A stretch of DNA of 39,705 nt from an uncultured beta proteobacterium. Its GTDB lineage: Bacteria > Pseudomonadota > Gammaproteobacteria > Burkholderiales > Burkholderiaceae_B. Below the pieces are notes generated by a model that saw only the letters and a list, made by a program, of their open reading frames with translations, was not told the DNA's origin and ran no database searches. Location: positions 1 through 39,705 of the forward strand of contig CAIPID010000498.1 in NCBI GenBank assembly GCA_903865015.1, written 5' to 3'. The position numbers were made by a program, and so were the translations under genes. Positions 14,452-24,375 of this stretch are shown here, piece after piece. Numbering within the stretch: the stretch's first letter is position 1; each line of letters opens with the position of its first letter.

Positions 14452-15396
14452 TTAAGGTTTGCGTAAGCGATAAAAAAGATTTGGTTCACTGACGATGTAG
14501 ATATTGCCGGCGTCATCCGTTGCGATACCTTCTGGTCTTGGCATGGGCTTGGTGCCTTTTGGGGATAAAGAAAGCATGCCACGGCCTTCGCCTGTATCAC
14601 CGTCGAGCTGAACAATCATTTGTGACTCTTCGCTTAGCAGAAAAATACGACCGGTAGAGGGATCAACCTCTACTGAGGACAAATCTGTCGCAAAGGGAAT
14701 GTCATCGAGCCAATAACTGAAATTTTCGATACGCAAACCACGCGACTCTGATGATTGCAGGTAGTTGAGGCCGCTTATGCGGTAAAGCGCCCGCGGGCTG
14801 TGTTCTTTAGCGATATACAGGCGATCACGTTTGAGGTCATAGCCCAGGCCATCAAAACCAAAGTTACTATCGTCGCTTTCGCCAAAACGCAACACAAGTG
14901 AAAAGGCACGTGTGACATCCATCACCTGTGGCGTTGGGGGTACTTCGGTGATCAGCACGCGACTTCTTCGCCCGTTAACCATGGCGATTCTGTTGCCGCC
15001 AACCCAGGCAATGCCGTTAACGTCTGAGATCCCTTTGAGAGGATATGTGGCCAAAATCTGACCGTCTACGGACATCGCAACGAGACTGGCAGGTTTATTC
15101 GTCACGGCCCAGAGGCGTTTTTGCAACGGATCGTAGGTTAAACCAGCAAAGTTACCCTCAAGTCCCTGAACTGAAATTGGTTTGTCAGGGGCCGCATAGC
15201 CTGTCAGCGTGTTGCCACCCGAGGCTGCGATTTTGGTTTCCCACTGTTGTTGTTTGGCAGCCAGACCAGATAACCAGCGATAAGCGACCTGCTCCGCATG
15301 GTAATAGCGCACGCCGATATACGTTGCCCATCCAACGAGGATGACAAGCACGCAAGCCAGCAGAATTTTTGAGAGAAACTTAACTAAATCGGACAT
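14452..15396 (-). CDS. SdiA-regulated domain-containing (YjiK-like) protein, membrane-anchored
   Basis: N-terminal TM followed by a beta-propeller-like sequence (GLEGNFAGLTYDPLQKRLWAVTNKPASLVAMS...DVNGIAWVGGNRIAMV...PRPEGIATDDAGNIYIVSEPNLFYRL). Start placed at MSDLVKFL. Confidence 0.75.
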   Translation of the reverse strand: MSDLVKFLSKILLACVLVILVGWATYIGVRYYHAEQVAYRWLSGLAAKQQQWETKIAASGGNTLTGYAAPDKPISVQGLEGNFAGLTYDPLQKRLWAVTNKPASLVAMSVDGQILATYPLKGISDVNGIAWVGGNRIAMVNGRRSRVLITEVPPTPQVMDVTRAFSLVLRFGESDDSNFGFDGLGYDLKRDRLYIAKEHSPRALYRISGLNYLQSSESRGLRIENFSYWLDDIPFATDLSSVEVDPSTGRIFLLSEESQMIVQLDGDTGEGRGMLSLSPKGTKPMPRPEGIATDDAGNIYIVSEPNLFYRLRKP

Positions 15397-15504
15397 ACCC
15401 GGATCCAGGTGGGCGCTTTTCGGCAAATTCGCCGCTGCGCCGAGCCCCTTGAGATTAACACTCCAGAGGAAATTACGGAACTTTTATAGAAATTAATAGT
15501 CAGA

Positions 15505-15531
15505 TTAGCACTCGGGATGCAAGAGTGCTAA
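15505..15531. promoter_or_regulatory. CIRCE operator (HrcA binding site)
   Basis: Exact TTAGCACTC-N9(gggatgcaa)-GAGTGCTAA, ending 43 bp before the rpoH ATG. Confidence 0.95.
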
Positions 15532-15574
15532 GATTTAATCGTAGCTTGCACCTAAGTCTAGGAGCAACAATATC

Positions 15575-16456
15575 ATGACAAGTTCAAACGCTTTGACATT
15601 GCAACCAAATCAACTCGCGATGGCGATCTCGAACCCAGGTGCCTTAGGGACCATCGAGGCCTACATCGGAACTGTAAATCGCTTGCCGGTGCTTTCGCCC
15701 GAGCAAGAGCAGACGCTTGCGCGTCGCTTGCGTGACCAAGAGGACATCGACGCGGCGCGTGAACTCGTTCTATCCCACCTGCGACTGGTGGTCTCCGTCG
15801 CACGCCAGTATCTTGGATACGGCTTGCCCCATGCTGACCTGATTCAGGAAGGTAATCTTGGCCTGATGAAAGCTGTCAAACGATTTGACCCCGAGCGCGG
15901 TGTGCGTCTGGTGTCGTTTGCCGTGCACTGGATCAAGGCCGAAATTCATGAATATATCGTGCGTAACTGGCGCATGGTAAAGGTCGCGACCACGAAAGCG
16001 CAGCGTAAGTTGTTTTTCAATTTGCGCAGCATGCGTCCAGATGGTCTGACGCTGGATCCAACGCAGGTCGATGAAATCGCCAAGACATTAAATGTAAAAA
16101 CCGAAGACGTTCGCGAAATGGAAGTTCGCATGTCGGGTCGTGAGATGTCCCTGGAAAATCAGGATGACGATGACGACTCCTACGCACCGATCGCTTATTT
16201 GTCTGATGATGGGCGTTCTGATCCCACGCAGGTGCTTGAGCGTCGTGCAACCGACACGATGCAGGGCGACGGCCTGACTCAGGCCCTTGAGGGCCTGGAT
16301 CCTCGTTCACGTCGTATTGTTCAGGCGCGCTGGCTGCAGGATGATGGTGGTGCGACATTGCATGAGTTGGCTGCAGAATTTGGTGTCTCGGCTGAACGTA
16401 TCCGCCAGATTGAGGTGGCGGCGATGAAAAAAATGCGTGTTGCGCTCGCAGACTAA
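15575..16456 (+). CDS. rpoH: RNA polymerase heat-shock sigma factor sigma-32
   Basis: Sigma-70 region 2 (RLVVSVARQYLGYGLPHADLIQEGNLGLMKAVKRFDPERGVRLVSFAVHWIKAEI) and RpoH-box-like QRKLFFNLR; C-terminal region 4 HTH. Confidence 0.96.
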   Translation: MTSSNALTLQPNQLAMAISNPGALGTIEAYIGTVNRLPVLSPEQEQTLARRLRDQEDIDAARELVLSHLRLVVSVARQYLGYGLPHADLIQEGNLGLMKAVKRFDPERGVRLVSFAVHWIKAEIHEYIVRNWRMVKVATTKAQRKLFFNLRSMRPDGLTLDPTQVDEIAKTLNVKTEDVREMEVRMSGREMSLENQDDDDDSYAPIAYLSDDGRSDPTQVLERRATDTMQGDGLTQALEGLDPRSRRIVQARWLQDDGGATLHELAAEFGVSAERIRQIEVAAMKKMRVALAD

Positions 16457-16509
16457 TTCAAAGTTCGGGCTGCCAGTGCTTTTGGTAGCCGATAATTCGC
16501 TTTACCATT

Positions 16510-16534
16510 AAGCATCCTCAGGGGTGCTTTTTTA
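16510..16534 (+). terminator. Rho-independent terminator after rpoH
   Basis: AAGCATCC-TCAG-GGGTGCTT followed by TTTTT. Confidence 0.7.
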
Positions 16535-16574
16535 TTGCAACGAAAGTTGGTGCAAAGAACTTGGACAAAAAGAA

Positions 16575-19106
16575 ATGGATATAGGTTCTTTTGTATTCGG
16601 ATTAGCGGGCTTGCTTGCACTGATATGTTTCGTGCCGCCACTGGCTGGACGCATTAAATTACCGCATTCGGTTTTCCTGGCAATTTGTGGCTGCCTACTC
16701 GCCTATGCCGCGCACGTTTTAAGATGGGCGCCACCAGTAATTGGCGATTTTCTAGGCATTATCAACACCTTTGAAATTTCTTCCGAAACTTTTCTAATCG
16801 TTTTTTTGCCCATCTTATTGTTTGAAACAGCACTATCCATGAACGTGAGAAGGCTCATGGATGACATCGGTCCGATTCTGATGATGGCGATCGTCGCGGT
16901 GGTGGTGAGCACCCTGTTGGTGGGCGTGGTGTTGTCGGAGTTCTCCGGCATGGGTATTGTCGCGTGCCTGTTGCTGGGGGCGATCGTGTCAACGACCGAT
17001 CCGGCCGCGGTGATCGGAATTTTCAGAGAGGTTGGCGCACCTAAAAGATTGACTACGCTGGTGGAAGGCGAGAGCCTGCTCAATGACGCCGCAGCGATTG
17101 CTTTGTATTCCGTACTTTTGGGTGTTCTTTCTAAAGACACCAACTGGGCAATGGGTTTGGTGGTTAAAGAGTTTCTGGTGCTCTTTTTGGGAGGAGGCTT
17201 AGCAGGATTTGTCATTGGTCGGCTTGCCTGCGCGTCGTTTGCCTGGTTGCGCGGATGGCCTGCAGCAGAGATTTCAATGACGGTGGCCGTTGCCTACCTG
17301 TCGTTTTTTATTTCTGAGCATTATTTGCACGTATCAGGCGTGGTCGCAACCGTTGTGGCGGGTCTTGTGGTCGGCTCGACGGGCCGCACACGCATGTCGA
17401 CGACAACATTTGAAACACTTTCGCACTCCTGGCACCAGTTTGGTTTCTGGGCGAATTCCCTGATCTTTTTATTTGCTGCCATGCTGATACCTAAGATGAT
17501 GCAAAACATCTCATGGAATCATGCGATCCAAATTTTGCTAGTGTTCCTGAGTACGTTGCTGGCCAGAGCCGTCGTAGTGTTTGGGTTGATTCCGTTGTTG
17601 TCGTCCGTTGGTTTCGGTGCGCGCGTGGGGATACGTTTTAAAACTGTGATCTGGTGGGGCGGACTCAGAGGTGCGGTGTCGCTCGCGCTTGCGTTAGCCG
17701 TGACAGAGCGCGCAAGTTTGCCCGCGGACGTTCGGGAATTTATCGCGATTGTCGTGACAGGTTTTGTGCTGGCTACGCTGTTTATCAACGGCTTGTCTTT
17801 GCAGTCGCTTATCCGGATGCTGGGATTGACGCAGTTGACAAAAAAGGAGCGTGCGTTACGTGATCAGGCTGTTCTTGTCGCGGCGACCCTCACACAGCAC
17901 GAAACCGATGTGATTGCACAAGAAGAGCATGTGCCTCACGAAGTCCGTCAGCGTATTCAGGATGTTTTTAATGAGAGCATGGCGGCTTCGGCACAAACGC
18001 CAATCGATTACTTTTCAGAACAAGACAAGATAGATCTTGGGTTATCGATTTTGGCGCGCAGGGAATTCGAAATATATTTTGACGTCCTCAAGCATCAGAT
18101 CATTGATCGCAACATGGCAGAAATTTTGATCGGTAAGGCTGAGCGGCTTGAGGATGCGGTGAGAGTGCGCGGCTTGGGAGGCTTTAATGTGGTTGCAGCG
18201 CGCGCGTTACGCTATCCACGCAGGTTTCGCCAGGCCTTACGTGTTTCGGAAATTTTCGGTATCCAGCGCTGGCTCGCGCATGAGCTGAGCCAGCGTTTTG
18301 TTGCATTGATGTGCATGCGCTCAGTATCCAGGCAGCTGATCATCTTTGCCGATCAAAAATTGCGAGAGATTCTGGGTGATGCGGCAACAGAGCAGGTCAG
18401 GCAGGCGCATCAGCGCCGTTTAGATCTCATCGCCGAGGGGTTGCAAGCCTTGGAATTGCAGTATCCCTCCTATTCTTTGTGGTTGCATGAACGTTATCTT
18501 GGGCGGATTGCGCGACGTATTGAGCGCGAACGCTATGACGAGATGCTGGAGCAGTCTCTGATTAGCGGTGAGGTGTATGCAGACTTGACGGGTAAGGTTG
18601 GCAAGCGCTGGGAGTTTATCGATCGCAATCCGCCGCTTGATATTCAGATGGAGGCGGCTGATCTGGTAGCCAGAGTTCCTTTGCTCAATACATTGACGCC
18701 CGATGTGCAACGTCAGTTGGCAAAGATGCTGACACCGCGTTTGTTTTTACCTGACCAGTTGGTCTGGGGCCAGAAAGGCCCTGCATTTGCGCTTTACATC
18801 GTTGCCTCTGGAGCGGTCAAAGTGCTGTTGCCAGACGGCACCCACATTGAGCTAGGTTCGGGAGAATTTTTTGGCGAGCTCTACATGCTGGCGAAAGAGA
18901 AACTGGATGAGTTTGAGGTCCGCTCACTTGGCTACAGCAAATTATTGTGTTTGCCAGCACGCGATTTTGAAGCATTGCTTTCGCGAGACCCGGCTTTGCG
19001 TGCAAGCATCGAGTTGGTTGCAAAACAACGGATGAGAGCCCTTGAGGTCTGGCGCAGTCAACCGCCTACGCCACCTGTGCCTACGCCACCTGCCGCGAAC
19101 GTCTGA
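16575..19106 (+). CDS. CPA1-type Na+/H+ antiporter with C-terminal cyclic-nucleotide-binding-like domain
   Basis: ~12 TM segments with LLGAIVSTTDPAAVIGIFREVGAPKRLTTLVEGESLLNDAAAIALY. C-terminal LNTLTPDVQRQLAKMLTPRLFLPDQLVWGQKGPAFALYIVASGAVKVL...GEFFGELYML. Start placed at MDIGSFVFG; the ORF extends upstream to 16524. Confidence 0.9.
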   Translation: MDIGSFVFGLAGLLALICFVPPLAGRIKLPHSVFLAICGCLLAYAAHVLRWAPPVIGDFLGIINTFEISSETFLIVFLPILLFETALSMNVRRLMDDIGPILMMAIVAVVVSTLLVGVVLSEFSGMGIVACLLLGAIVSTTDPAAVIGIFREVGAPKRLTTLVEGESLLNDAAAIALYSVLLGVLSKDTNWAMGLVVKEFLVLFLGGGLAGFVIGRLACASFAWLRGWPAAEISMTVAVAYLSFFISEHYLHVSGVVATVVAGLVVGSTGRTRMSTTTFETLSHSWHQFGFWANSLIFLFAAMLIPKMMQNISWNHAIQILLVFLSTLLARAVVVFGLIPLLSSVGFGARVGIRFKTVIWWGGLRGAVSLALALAVTERASLPADVREFIAIVVTGFVLATLFINGLSLQSLIRMLGLTQLTKKERALRDQAVLVAATLTQHETDVIAQEEHVPHEVRQRIQDVFNESMAASAQTPIDYFSEQDKIDLGLSILARREFEIYFDVLKHQIIDRNMAEILIGKAERLEDAVRVRGLGGFNVVAARALRYPRRFRQALRVSEIFGIQRWLAHELSQRFVALMCMRSVSRQLIIFADQKLREILGDAATEQVRQAHQRRLDLIAEGLQALELQYPSYSLWLHERYLGRIARRIERERYDEMLEQSLISGEVYADLTGKVGKRWEFIDRNPPLDIQMEAADLVARVPLLNTLTPDVQRQLAKMLTPRLFLPDQLVWGQKGPAFALYIVASGAVKVLLPDGTHIELGSGEFFGELYMLAKEKLDEFEVRSLGYSKLLCLPARDFEALLSRDPALRASIELVAKQRMRALEVWRSQPPTPPVPTPPAANV

Positions 19107-19920
19107 GCAGATCTTCCGCGATCACGATCGAAGCCTCGACGGTAAAGGCACCGCCTTGCAACATTTCAAATACAAGCGCAGGTGCTAAGCACTGTATCTC
19201 CATGACTTCGCCATCGCGGTTTTTAGGTGTGATGTGCATAGGCAACACGCATTCGCAAGTTAAAACGTCCTCTACTTGCAGTCCTTCAGGAATGCGTCTG
19301 TTCATGCGGGTGATTGTGTGCAGGGGCGTGCGCTGTGCGATGTCAGGTGCATCGAGTCCGGCCTCCTCATCGGTCTCGCGGACCAAGGCCAGATCGGCGT
19401 CCTCTTGACTTCCAACCAGACCACCGACCAGCGTGTCCCACATGCCTGGGTCGGTTGCTTTAGTCAGCGCACGTCGTGCGACCCAAAGCCCACCATGTTC
19501 GGACCAGGCATTCAGGTGCACCGCTCGGGTGATCAATCCGAGGGGGCGCATAACGCCGCGTTCAATCGCTCCCAGTCTGAATGGCGCTGGGGATGGATCT
19601 GCCCATATGTCGAGCAACTCATTTCGCCAGCCGGGTGCGCAGCCCGCGGCCCGGAGTGTTTCTGCAACATCAGCTAATAACTGATCAAGCTCTGTTCCGG
19701 GTTTAAGGTCGGCGCCAATGTCCAGCTCGGTTGGGTGAACCGCAATGCCTGTTAAACCAGCGAGCGCCGTCGCTGCTGTTGGAAACACCCAGCCACAGAG
19801 ATGGCCTGCGATGCGCAGCCTTTTAGACCCTGGATGCGCAGTGTGTTGAGCCTGATGGATGAGTCGATCGAGCAGGGTTTGGACATCTTTGGTTGGCAAA
19901 GAAATGCTTAATTCCGACAT
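19081..19920 (-). CDS. NUDIX hydrolase (DUF4743-like)
   Basis: NUDIX box GLVGSQEDADLALVRETDEEAGL. Convergent with and overlapping the antiporter gene by 26 bp. Confidence 0.85.
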   Translation of the reverse strand: MSELSISLPTKDVQTLLDRLIHQAQHTAHPGSKRLRIAGHLCGWVFPTAATALAGLTGIAVHPTELDIGADLKPGTELDQLLADVAETLRAAGCAPGWRNELLDIWADPSPAPFRLGAIERGVMRPLGLITRAVHLNAWSEHGGLWVARRALTKATDPGMWDTLVGGLVGSQEDADLALVRETDEEAGLDAPDIAQRTPLHTITRMNRRIPEGLQVEDVLTCECVLPMHITPKNRDGEVMEIQCLAPALVFEMLQGGAFTVEASIVIAEDLLRRSRQVA

Positions 19921-19981
19921 GATCAAAAGCCAGTTGAGAAAAGACTTTAATTGTAGTGCAGCGAATCGCACGCTCCTCCGC

Positions 19982-19987
19982 TATAAT
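19982..19987 (+). promoter_or_regulatory. Candidate -10 box (TATAAT) for the cox operon
   Basis: TATAAT about 160 bp upstream of the coxB start, in the NUDIX/coxB divergent gap; no convincing -35. Confidence 0.35.
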
Positions 19988-20147
19988 CCTCCCGTTTCTT
20001 TATGATTCGCGCGGAGAGTGGGTTCGAAGAATGCGAAAAATCCATTCGTAGTTCTACGAGATCATAATCAGCCGTCCAATAATTTTTGCGTCAGGCACCT
20101 TTTGCGATTTCGCACAGGTGCTAGGCGCGACGTGTTTCGAGGTCAGC

Positions 20148-21305
20148 ATGAAGAAGTTGATGGGGTTACTAGGTGCCTGTGCCATGTTTTTCAGTGGTAT
20201 TGCGTTCGCACAAGTAAAAGATATGCCAGGTGGCCCTGGTGTAAACCAGCTTAATTTGCGCGAGGGCGTGACCCAGATTGGTCATGACGTCGTCTGGCTG
20301 CACTGGTTGATGCTGATCATCTGTATGGTGATCTTTGTCGCCGTGTTTGGGGTAATGTTTTATTCGATCTGGGCGCACCGCAAGTCACGTGGTGCCATCG
20401 CTGCGACATTCCATGAGCACATGGGTGTAGAGGTTGCCTGGACGATTATCCCATTCATCATTGTGATTGCGATGGCTTTGCCCGCAACACGTACCGTGGT
20501 GGCAATGAAAGATACCAGCGGCGCTGACATCACAGTGAAAGTCACTGGTTATCAGTGGAAATGGGGCTATGAATACATCGACGGCGCAGCTGCCGGCGTC
20601 AAATTCCTGTCCAACCTGTCAACACCTCCCGCGCAGATTGCCAACAAAGAGCCAAAGGGCCCTTTCTATCTGATGGAAGTCGACAATCCACTGGTTGTAC
20701 CCGTCGGTAAGAAAATCCGTATTGCTGTTACAGCTGGTGACGTGATTCACTCTTGGTCGGTGCCTGATCTGGCTGTTAAGCAAGATGCGATCCCTGGTTT
20801 TATCCGTAACACCTGGTTCCGCGCTGAAAAAGTCGGCGAATATCGTGGCTTGTGTTCAGAGCTTTGCGGTAAAGACCACGCCTTTATGCCTATCGTTGTC
20901 AAAGTTCTTTCCGAGCAAGATTTCGCTAAGTGGGCAGAAGACCAGAAAAAATTACTGGCTGCGGCCGCGGATGATCCAAGCAAAGAATGGACTGGCGCTG
21001 AGCTGATGGCGCGCGGTGAAAAAGTCTACGCTGCGAACTGCGTAGCTTGCCACCAAGGCAGTGGTAAAGGCATTGTCGGCGCATTTCCAGCACTTGACGG
21101 CAGCAAAGTCGTGATGGGTCCAAAAGGCGATCAGATTCAGGTGTTGCTCAAGGGTCGACAGGGAACGGCAATGGCTTCTTTCGCCAGTCAGTTAAATGAT
21201 GTTGAGATTGCAGCGGTCATCACGTATTCACGTGGCGCCTGGGGCAACGCCGGCAAAGGTCAGGACCCTGTGGTCCAGCCCGCTGACGTAAAAGCCGCAC
21301 GTTGA
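20148..21305 (+). CDS. coxB: Cytochrome c oxidase subunit II fused to a C-terminal cytochrome c domain (caa3-type)
   Basis: CuA ligands HSWSVPDLAVKQDAIPG and CSELCGKDHAFM; c-type heme site CVACH; two TM helices. Confidence 0.96.
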   Translation: MKKLMGLLGACAMFFSGIAFAQVKDMPGGPGVNQLNLREGVTQIGHDVVWLHWLMLIICMVIFVAVFGVMFYSIWAHRKSRGAIAATFHEHMGVEVAWTIIPFIIVIAMALPATRTVVAMKDTSGADITVKVTGYQWKWGYEYIDGAAAGVKFLSNLSTPPAQIANKEPKGPFYLMEVDNPLVVPVGKKIRIAVTAGDVIHSWSVPDLAVKQDAIPGFIRNTWFRAEKVGEYRGLCSELCGKDHAFMPIVVKVLSEQDFAKWAEDQKKLLAAAADDPSKEWTGAELMARGEKVYAANCVACHQGSGKGIVGAFPALDGSKVVMGPKGDQIQVLLKGRQGTAMASFASQLNDVEIAAVITYSRGAWGNAGKGQDPVVQPADVKAAR

Positions 21306-21407
21306 TTCATTGACGCGCAAGCATTTTTAGATACGACACTTTCATACAGATTTGCTGATAGTCACACCAAACGTGTGACTGCAGCCTAAGCAGGATAGGA
21401 GTTCACA

Positions 21408-23012
21408 ATGAGCAGCGTCACAGCAGACCACGTTTCGGGCCACGGCCACGACGATCACGACGACCACGGGCATATGCTCCACGGCTGGCGCCGTTGGCTA
21501 TTTGCGACCAACCACAAAGACATCGGCACGATGTACATGATTTTCTCGTTTGCCATGTTGATGGAAGGCGGCTTGCTTGCCCTCTTGCTGCGCACCGAGT
21601 TGTTCCAGCCAGGTTTGCAGTTTTTCCGCCCAGAGCTGTTTAACCAGTTCACCACAATGCATGGCCTGATCATGGTGTTCGGCGCGATCATGCCAGCCTT
21701 CGTAGGCTTTGCTAACTGGATGATTCCTTTGCAGATCGGTGCATCGGATATGGCCTTTGCCCGGATGAACAACTTCAGCTTCTGGCTGTTGCCTGTTGCT
21801 GGTGTGTTGCTCACCACATCATTTTTTGTTCCTGGTGGCGCGACCGCTGCGGGCTGGACGCTTTATGCGCCCCTGACTCTGCAGATGGGCCCAGGTATGG
21901 ATCTGGCGATTTTCGCAGTCCATATCATGGGTGCTTCATCCATCATGGGTGCGATCAATATCGTGGTCACCATCCTGAACATGCGCGCGCCTGGCATGAC
22001 ACTGATGAAAATGCCATTGTTCTGCTGGACATGGTTGATTACTGCTTATTTGTTGATTGCTGTGATGCCTGTGTTGGCTGCTGCGATCACGATGGTTCTG
22101 ACCGACCGTCATTTTGGTACAGGCTTTTTTAATGCCGCTGCCGGTGGTGATCCAGTTCTGTATCAGCATATTTTTTGGTTCTTCGGGCACCCCGAGGTCT
22201 ACATCATGATTTTGCCGGCCTTTGGTATCGTTTCTGCCATCGTGCCAGCCTTTGCCCGTAAGCCTTTATTTGGTTACGCCTCAATGGTGTATGCAACAGC
22301 ATCGATTGCGATTCTGTCGTTCATCGTCTGGGCACACCATATGTTTGCAACAGGTATGCCTGTGACAGGTCAGCTGTACTTTATGTACGCAACGATGTTG
22401 ATTTCGATCCCAACTGGCGTAAAAGTATTTAACTGGGTAGCAACGATGTGGAAAGGTTCGATGACCTTCGAAACTCCCATGTTGTTCGCAGTAGGCTTCA
22501 TCTTCGTGTTCACGATCGGTGGCTTTACCGGTCTGATTTTGTCGATGGCGCCGATTGATATTGCGGTTCACGACACGTACTACGTTGTGGCGCACTTCCA
22601 CTACGTGCTGGTTGCAGGTTCGTTGTTTGCACTCTTTGCAGGCACTTACTACTGGCTGCCAAAGTGGTGTGGTTTCATGTATGACGAAAAATTGGGCAAA
22701 TGGCACTTCTGGATGAGCATCATCTCGTTCAACATCACCTTCTTCCCAATGCACTTCCTGGGTCTTGCAGGTATGCCACGTCGCTATGCTGACTACGCTG
22801 CGCAGTTTACTGATTTCCATCAGATTGCGACCATTGGTGCTTTCTGGTTTGGTCTTTCACAATTATTGTTCCTCTACATCGTTCTCAAAGCCTACGCTGG
22901 TAAGGGCAAACCTGCTCCAGCCAAGCCATGGGAAGGCGCAGAAGGTCTGGAGTGGACGGTTCCTTCACCTGCCCCTTTCCATACCTTTGTGACACCTCCA
23001 GAGGTCAAGTAA
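21408..23012 (+). CDS. coxA: Cytochrome c oxidase subunit I
   Basis: Heme-copper oxidase motifs [57 protein letters not shown]. Confidence 0.98.
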   Translation: MSSVTADHVSGHGHDDHDDHGHMLHGWRRWLFATNHKDIGTMYMIFSFAMLMEGGLLALLLRTELFQPGLQFFRPELFNQFTTMHGLIMVFGAIMPAFVGFANWMIPLQIGASDMAFARMNNFSFWLLPVAGVLLTTSFFVPGGATAAGWTLYAPLTLQMGPGMDLAIFAVHIMGASSIMGAINIVVTILNMRAPGMTLMKMPLFCWTWLITAYLLIAVMPVLAAAITMVLTDRHFGTGFFNAAAGGDPVLYQHIFWFFGHPEVYIMILPAFGIVSAIVPAFARKPLFGYASMVYATASIAILSFIVWAHHMFATGMPVTGQLYFMYATMLISIPTGVKVFNWVATMWKGSMTFETPMLFAVGFIFVFTIGGFTGLILSMAPIDIAVHDTYYVVAHFHYVLVAGSLFALFAGTYYWLPKWCGFMYDEKLGKWHFWMSIISFNITFFPMHFLGLAGMPRRYADYAAQFTDFHQIATIGAFWFGLSQLLFLYIVLKAYAGKGKPAPAKPWEGAEGLEWTVPSPAPFHTFVTPPEVK

Positions 23013-23016
23013 TAAT

Positions 23017-23139
23017 ATGGCACCGACCCCAGAGCAACGTCGTAAAAACAAACGTACCGGACTTATTTTCCTGGTGATTGTATTGGCGATGTTTGGCTGG
23101 ACCATCGGCAAGCAGGTTTATTTGCATTACTTTTCCTGA
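23017..23139 (+). CDS. Small cytochrome oxidase assembly-type protein (40 aa, single TM)
   Basis: Direct translation MAPTPEQRRKNKRTGLIFLVIVLAMFGWTIGKQVYLHYFS*; resembles the small ORF after coxA in betaproteobacterial cox operons. Below the ORF-track size cutoff. Confidence 0.75.
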   Translation: MAPTPEQRRKNKRTGLIFLVIVLAMFGWTIGKQVYLHYFS

Positions 23140-23160
23140 CTCAAGAGTCGATAAGGCATC

Positions 23161-23385
23161 ATGGGTCAGGATCTAAAAGAATCTAGTCAGCGCAAGCTGA
23201 ATTTTTTCCAGACACTCAAAGCAATTGCGTGGGCCATGTTTGGTGTACGCAAAGGCTCCGGGTACCAGGAAGACGTGTCCAAACTCAATCCTGTGCATCT
23301 GGTTATCGCGGGGTTGTTGTGTGGTGTTTTGTTTGTGGCTGGTCTGGTGATGGTGGTCCGTTTAGCCATATCCAGTCTGAGCTAA
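23161..23385 (+). CDS. DUF2970 family protein
   Basis: 74 aa with an F..TLKAIAWAMFGVRKGSGYQEDVSKLNPVHLVIAGLL pattern typical of DUF2970, in a cox operon. Confidence 0.85.
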   Translation: MGQDLKESSQRKLNFFQTLKAIAWAMFGVRKGSGYQEDVSKLNPVHLVIAGLLCGVLFVAGLVMVVRLAISSLS

Positions 23386-23409
23386 GTGCAGTCTTTAACG
23401 AACTGAAGC

Positions 23410-24297
23410 ATGGAGAATGACATGAGTGCATCCCACTCGATCCAAGGCAAAGAGGCACCTTACTACTACGTGCCCAACGATTCAGCACATCCCGTGCGCG
23501 CGAGTATCGCGTTGCTGGTGGTGATGCTTGGCGCATCAGCCTGGGTAAACGGTATTGAGCTTGGCAGATACGCTGTATTTGCTGGTCTGCTGGGTTTGAT
23601 CACGGTACTTTATTTCTGGTTTGGCGATGCCATCCACGAAGAAGAAACCGGACTGAATAGCAAGCGTGTGGATGTTTCCTATCGCTGGAGCATGAGCTGG
23701 TTTATTTTCTCCGAAGTCATGTTCTTTGCAGCGTTCTTTGGTGCACTCTGGTACACCCGCACGGTTACAACTCCATGGTTAGGAGATCTAGACCACAAAT
23801 TGCTGCTCTGGCCGACTTTTGTCGCAACCTGGCCAAACAACGGCCCTGCAGGTGTGGTTGAAATTTTCCAGACGGTTGGACCATTTTGGTTGCCAACAAT
23901 CAACACAGCGCTGCTGTTGACCTCGGGCGTTACGCTGACCCTGTCACACCATGCATTGCGTGAAGATCACCGCGGCTCAGCCAAATTCTGGTTGTTTGCA
24001 ACTATCGTGCTTGGTTTTGTATTTGTCGGCTGCCAGGCATATGAGTATTACCATGCCTACCATGCGTTGAATCTGAAATTCAGCTCAGGCGCTTATGGTT
24101 CGCTTTTCTACATGTTGACCGGCTTTCACGGCTTTCACGTGATGATGGGCGCAACCATGCTGACAGTTATATTTGTCCGTATGTTGCGCGGCCACTTTAC
24201 CGCAAACAACCACTTCGGTTTCGAAGGCGCCGCTTGGTACTGGCACTTCGTTGACGTGGTTTGGCTCGGCTTGTATTTGTTCGTGTACTGGTTCTAA
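23410..24297 (+). CDS. coxC: Cytochrome c oxidase subunit III
   Basis: Subunit III motifs (RWSMSWFIFSEVMFFAAFFGALWYTR; FYMLTGFHGFHVMMGATML; YWHFVDVVWLGLYLFVYW). The alternative ATG 12 bp downstream is possible. Confidence 0.97.
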   Translation: MENDMSASHSIQGKEAPYYYVPNDSAHPVRASIALLVVMLGASAWVNGIELGRYAVFAGLLGLITVLYFWFGDAIHEEETGLNSKRVDVSYRWSMSWFIFSEVMFFAAFFGALWYTRTVTTPWLGDLDHKLLLWPTFVATWPNNGPAGVVEIFQTVGPFWLPTINTALLLTSGVTLTLSHHALREDHRGSAKFWLFATIVLGFVFVGCQAYEYYHAYHALNLKFSSGAYGSLFYMLTGFHGFHVMMGATMLTVIFVRMLRGHFTANNHFGFEGAAWYWHFVDVVWLGLYLFVYWF

Positions 24298-24321
24298 ACA
24301 GTCGCGATTGCCATTTGCAAT

Positions 24322-24354
24322 AAAAAACGACCGGTCTCTACCGGTCGTTTTTTA
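24322..24354. terminator. Bidirectional rho-independent terminator
   Basis: AAAAAACGACCGGT-CTCT-ACCGGTCGTTTTTT, perfect hairpin between convergent coxC and the DUF2909 gene. Confidence 0.92.
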
Positions 24355-24375
24355 TTGGCACTAGTGCATGTGGCA

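Noticed and set aside
22281-22820. 179 aa minus-strand ORF inside coxA
   Set aside because: His/Arg/Cys-rich antisense shadow of the coxA membrane helices.
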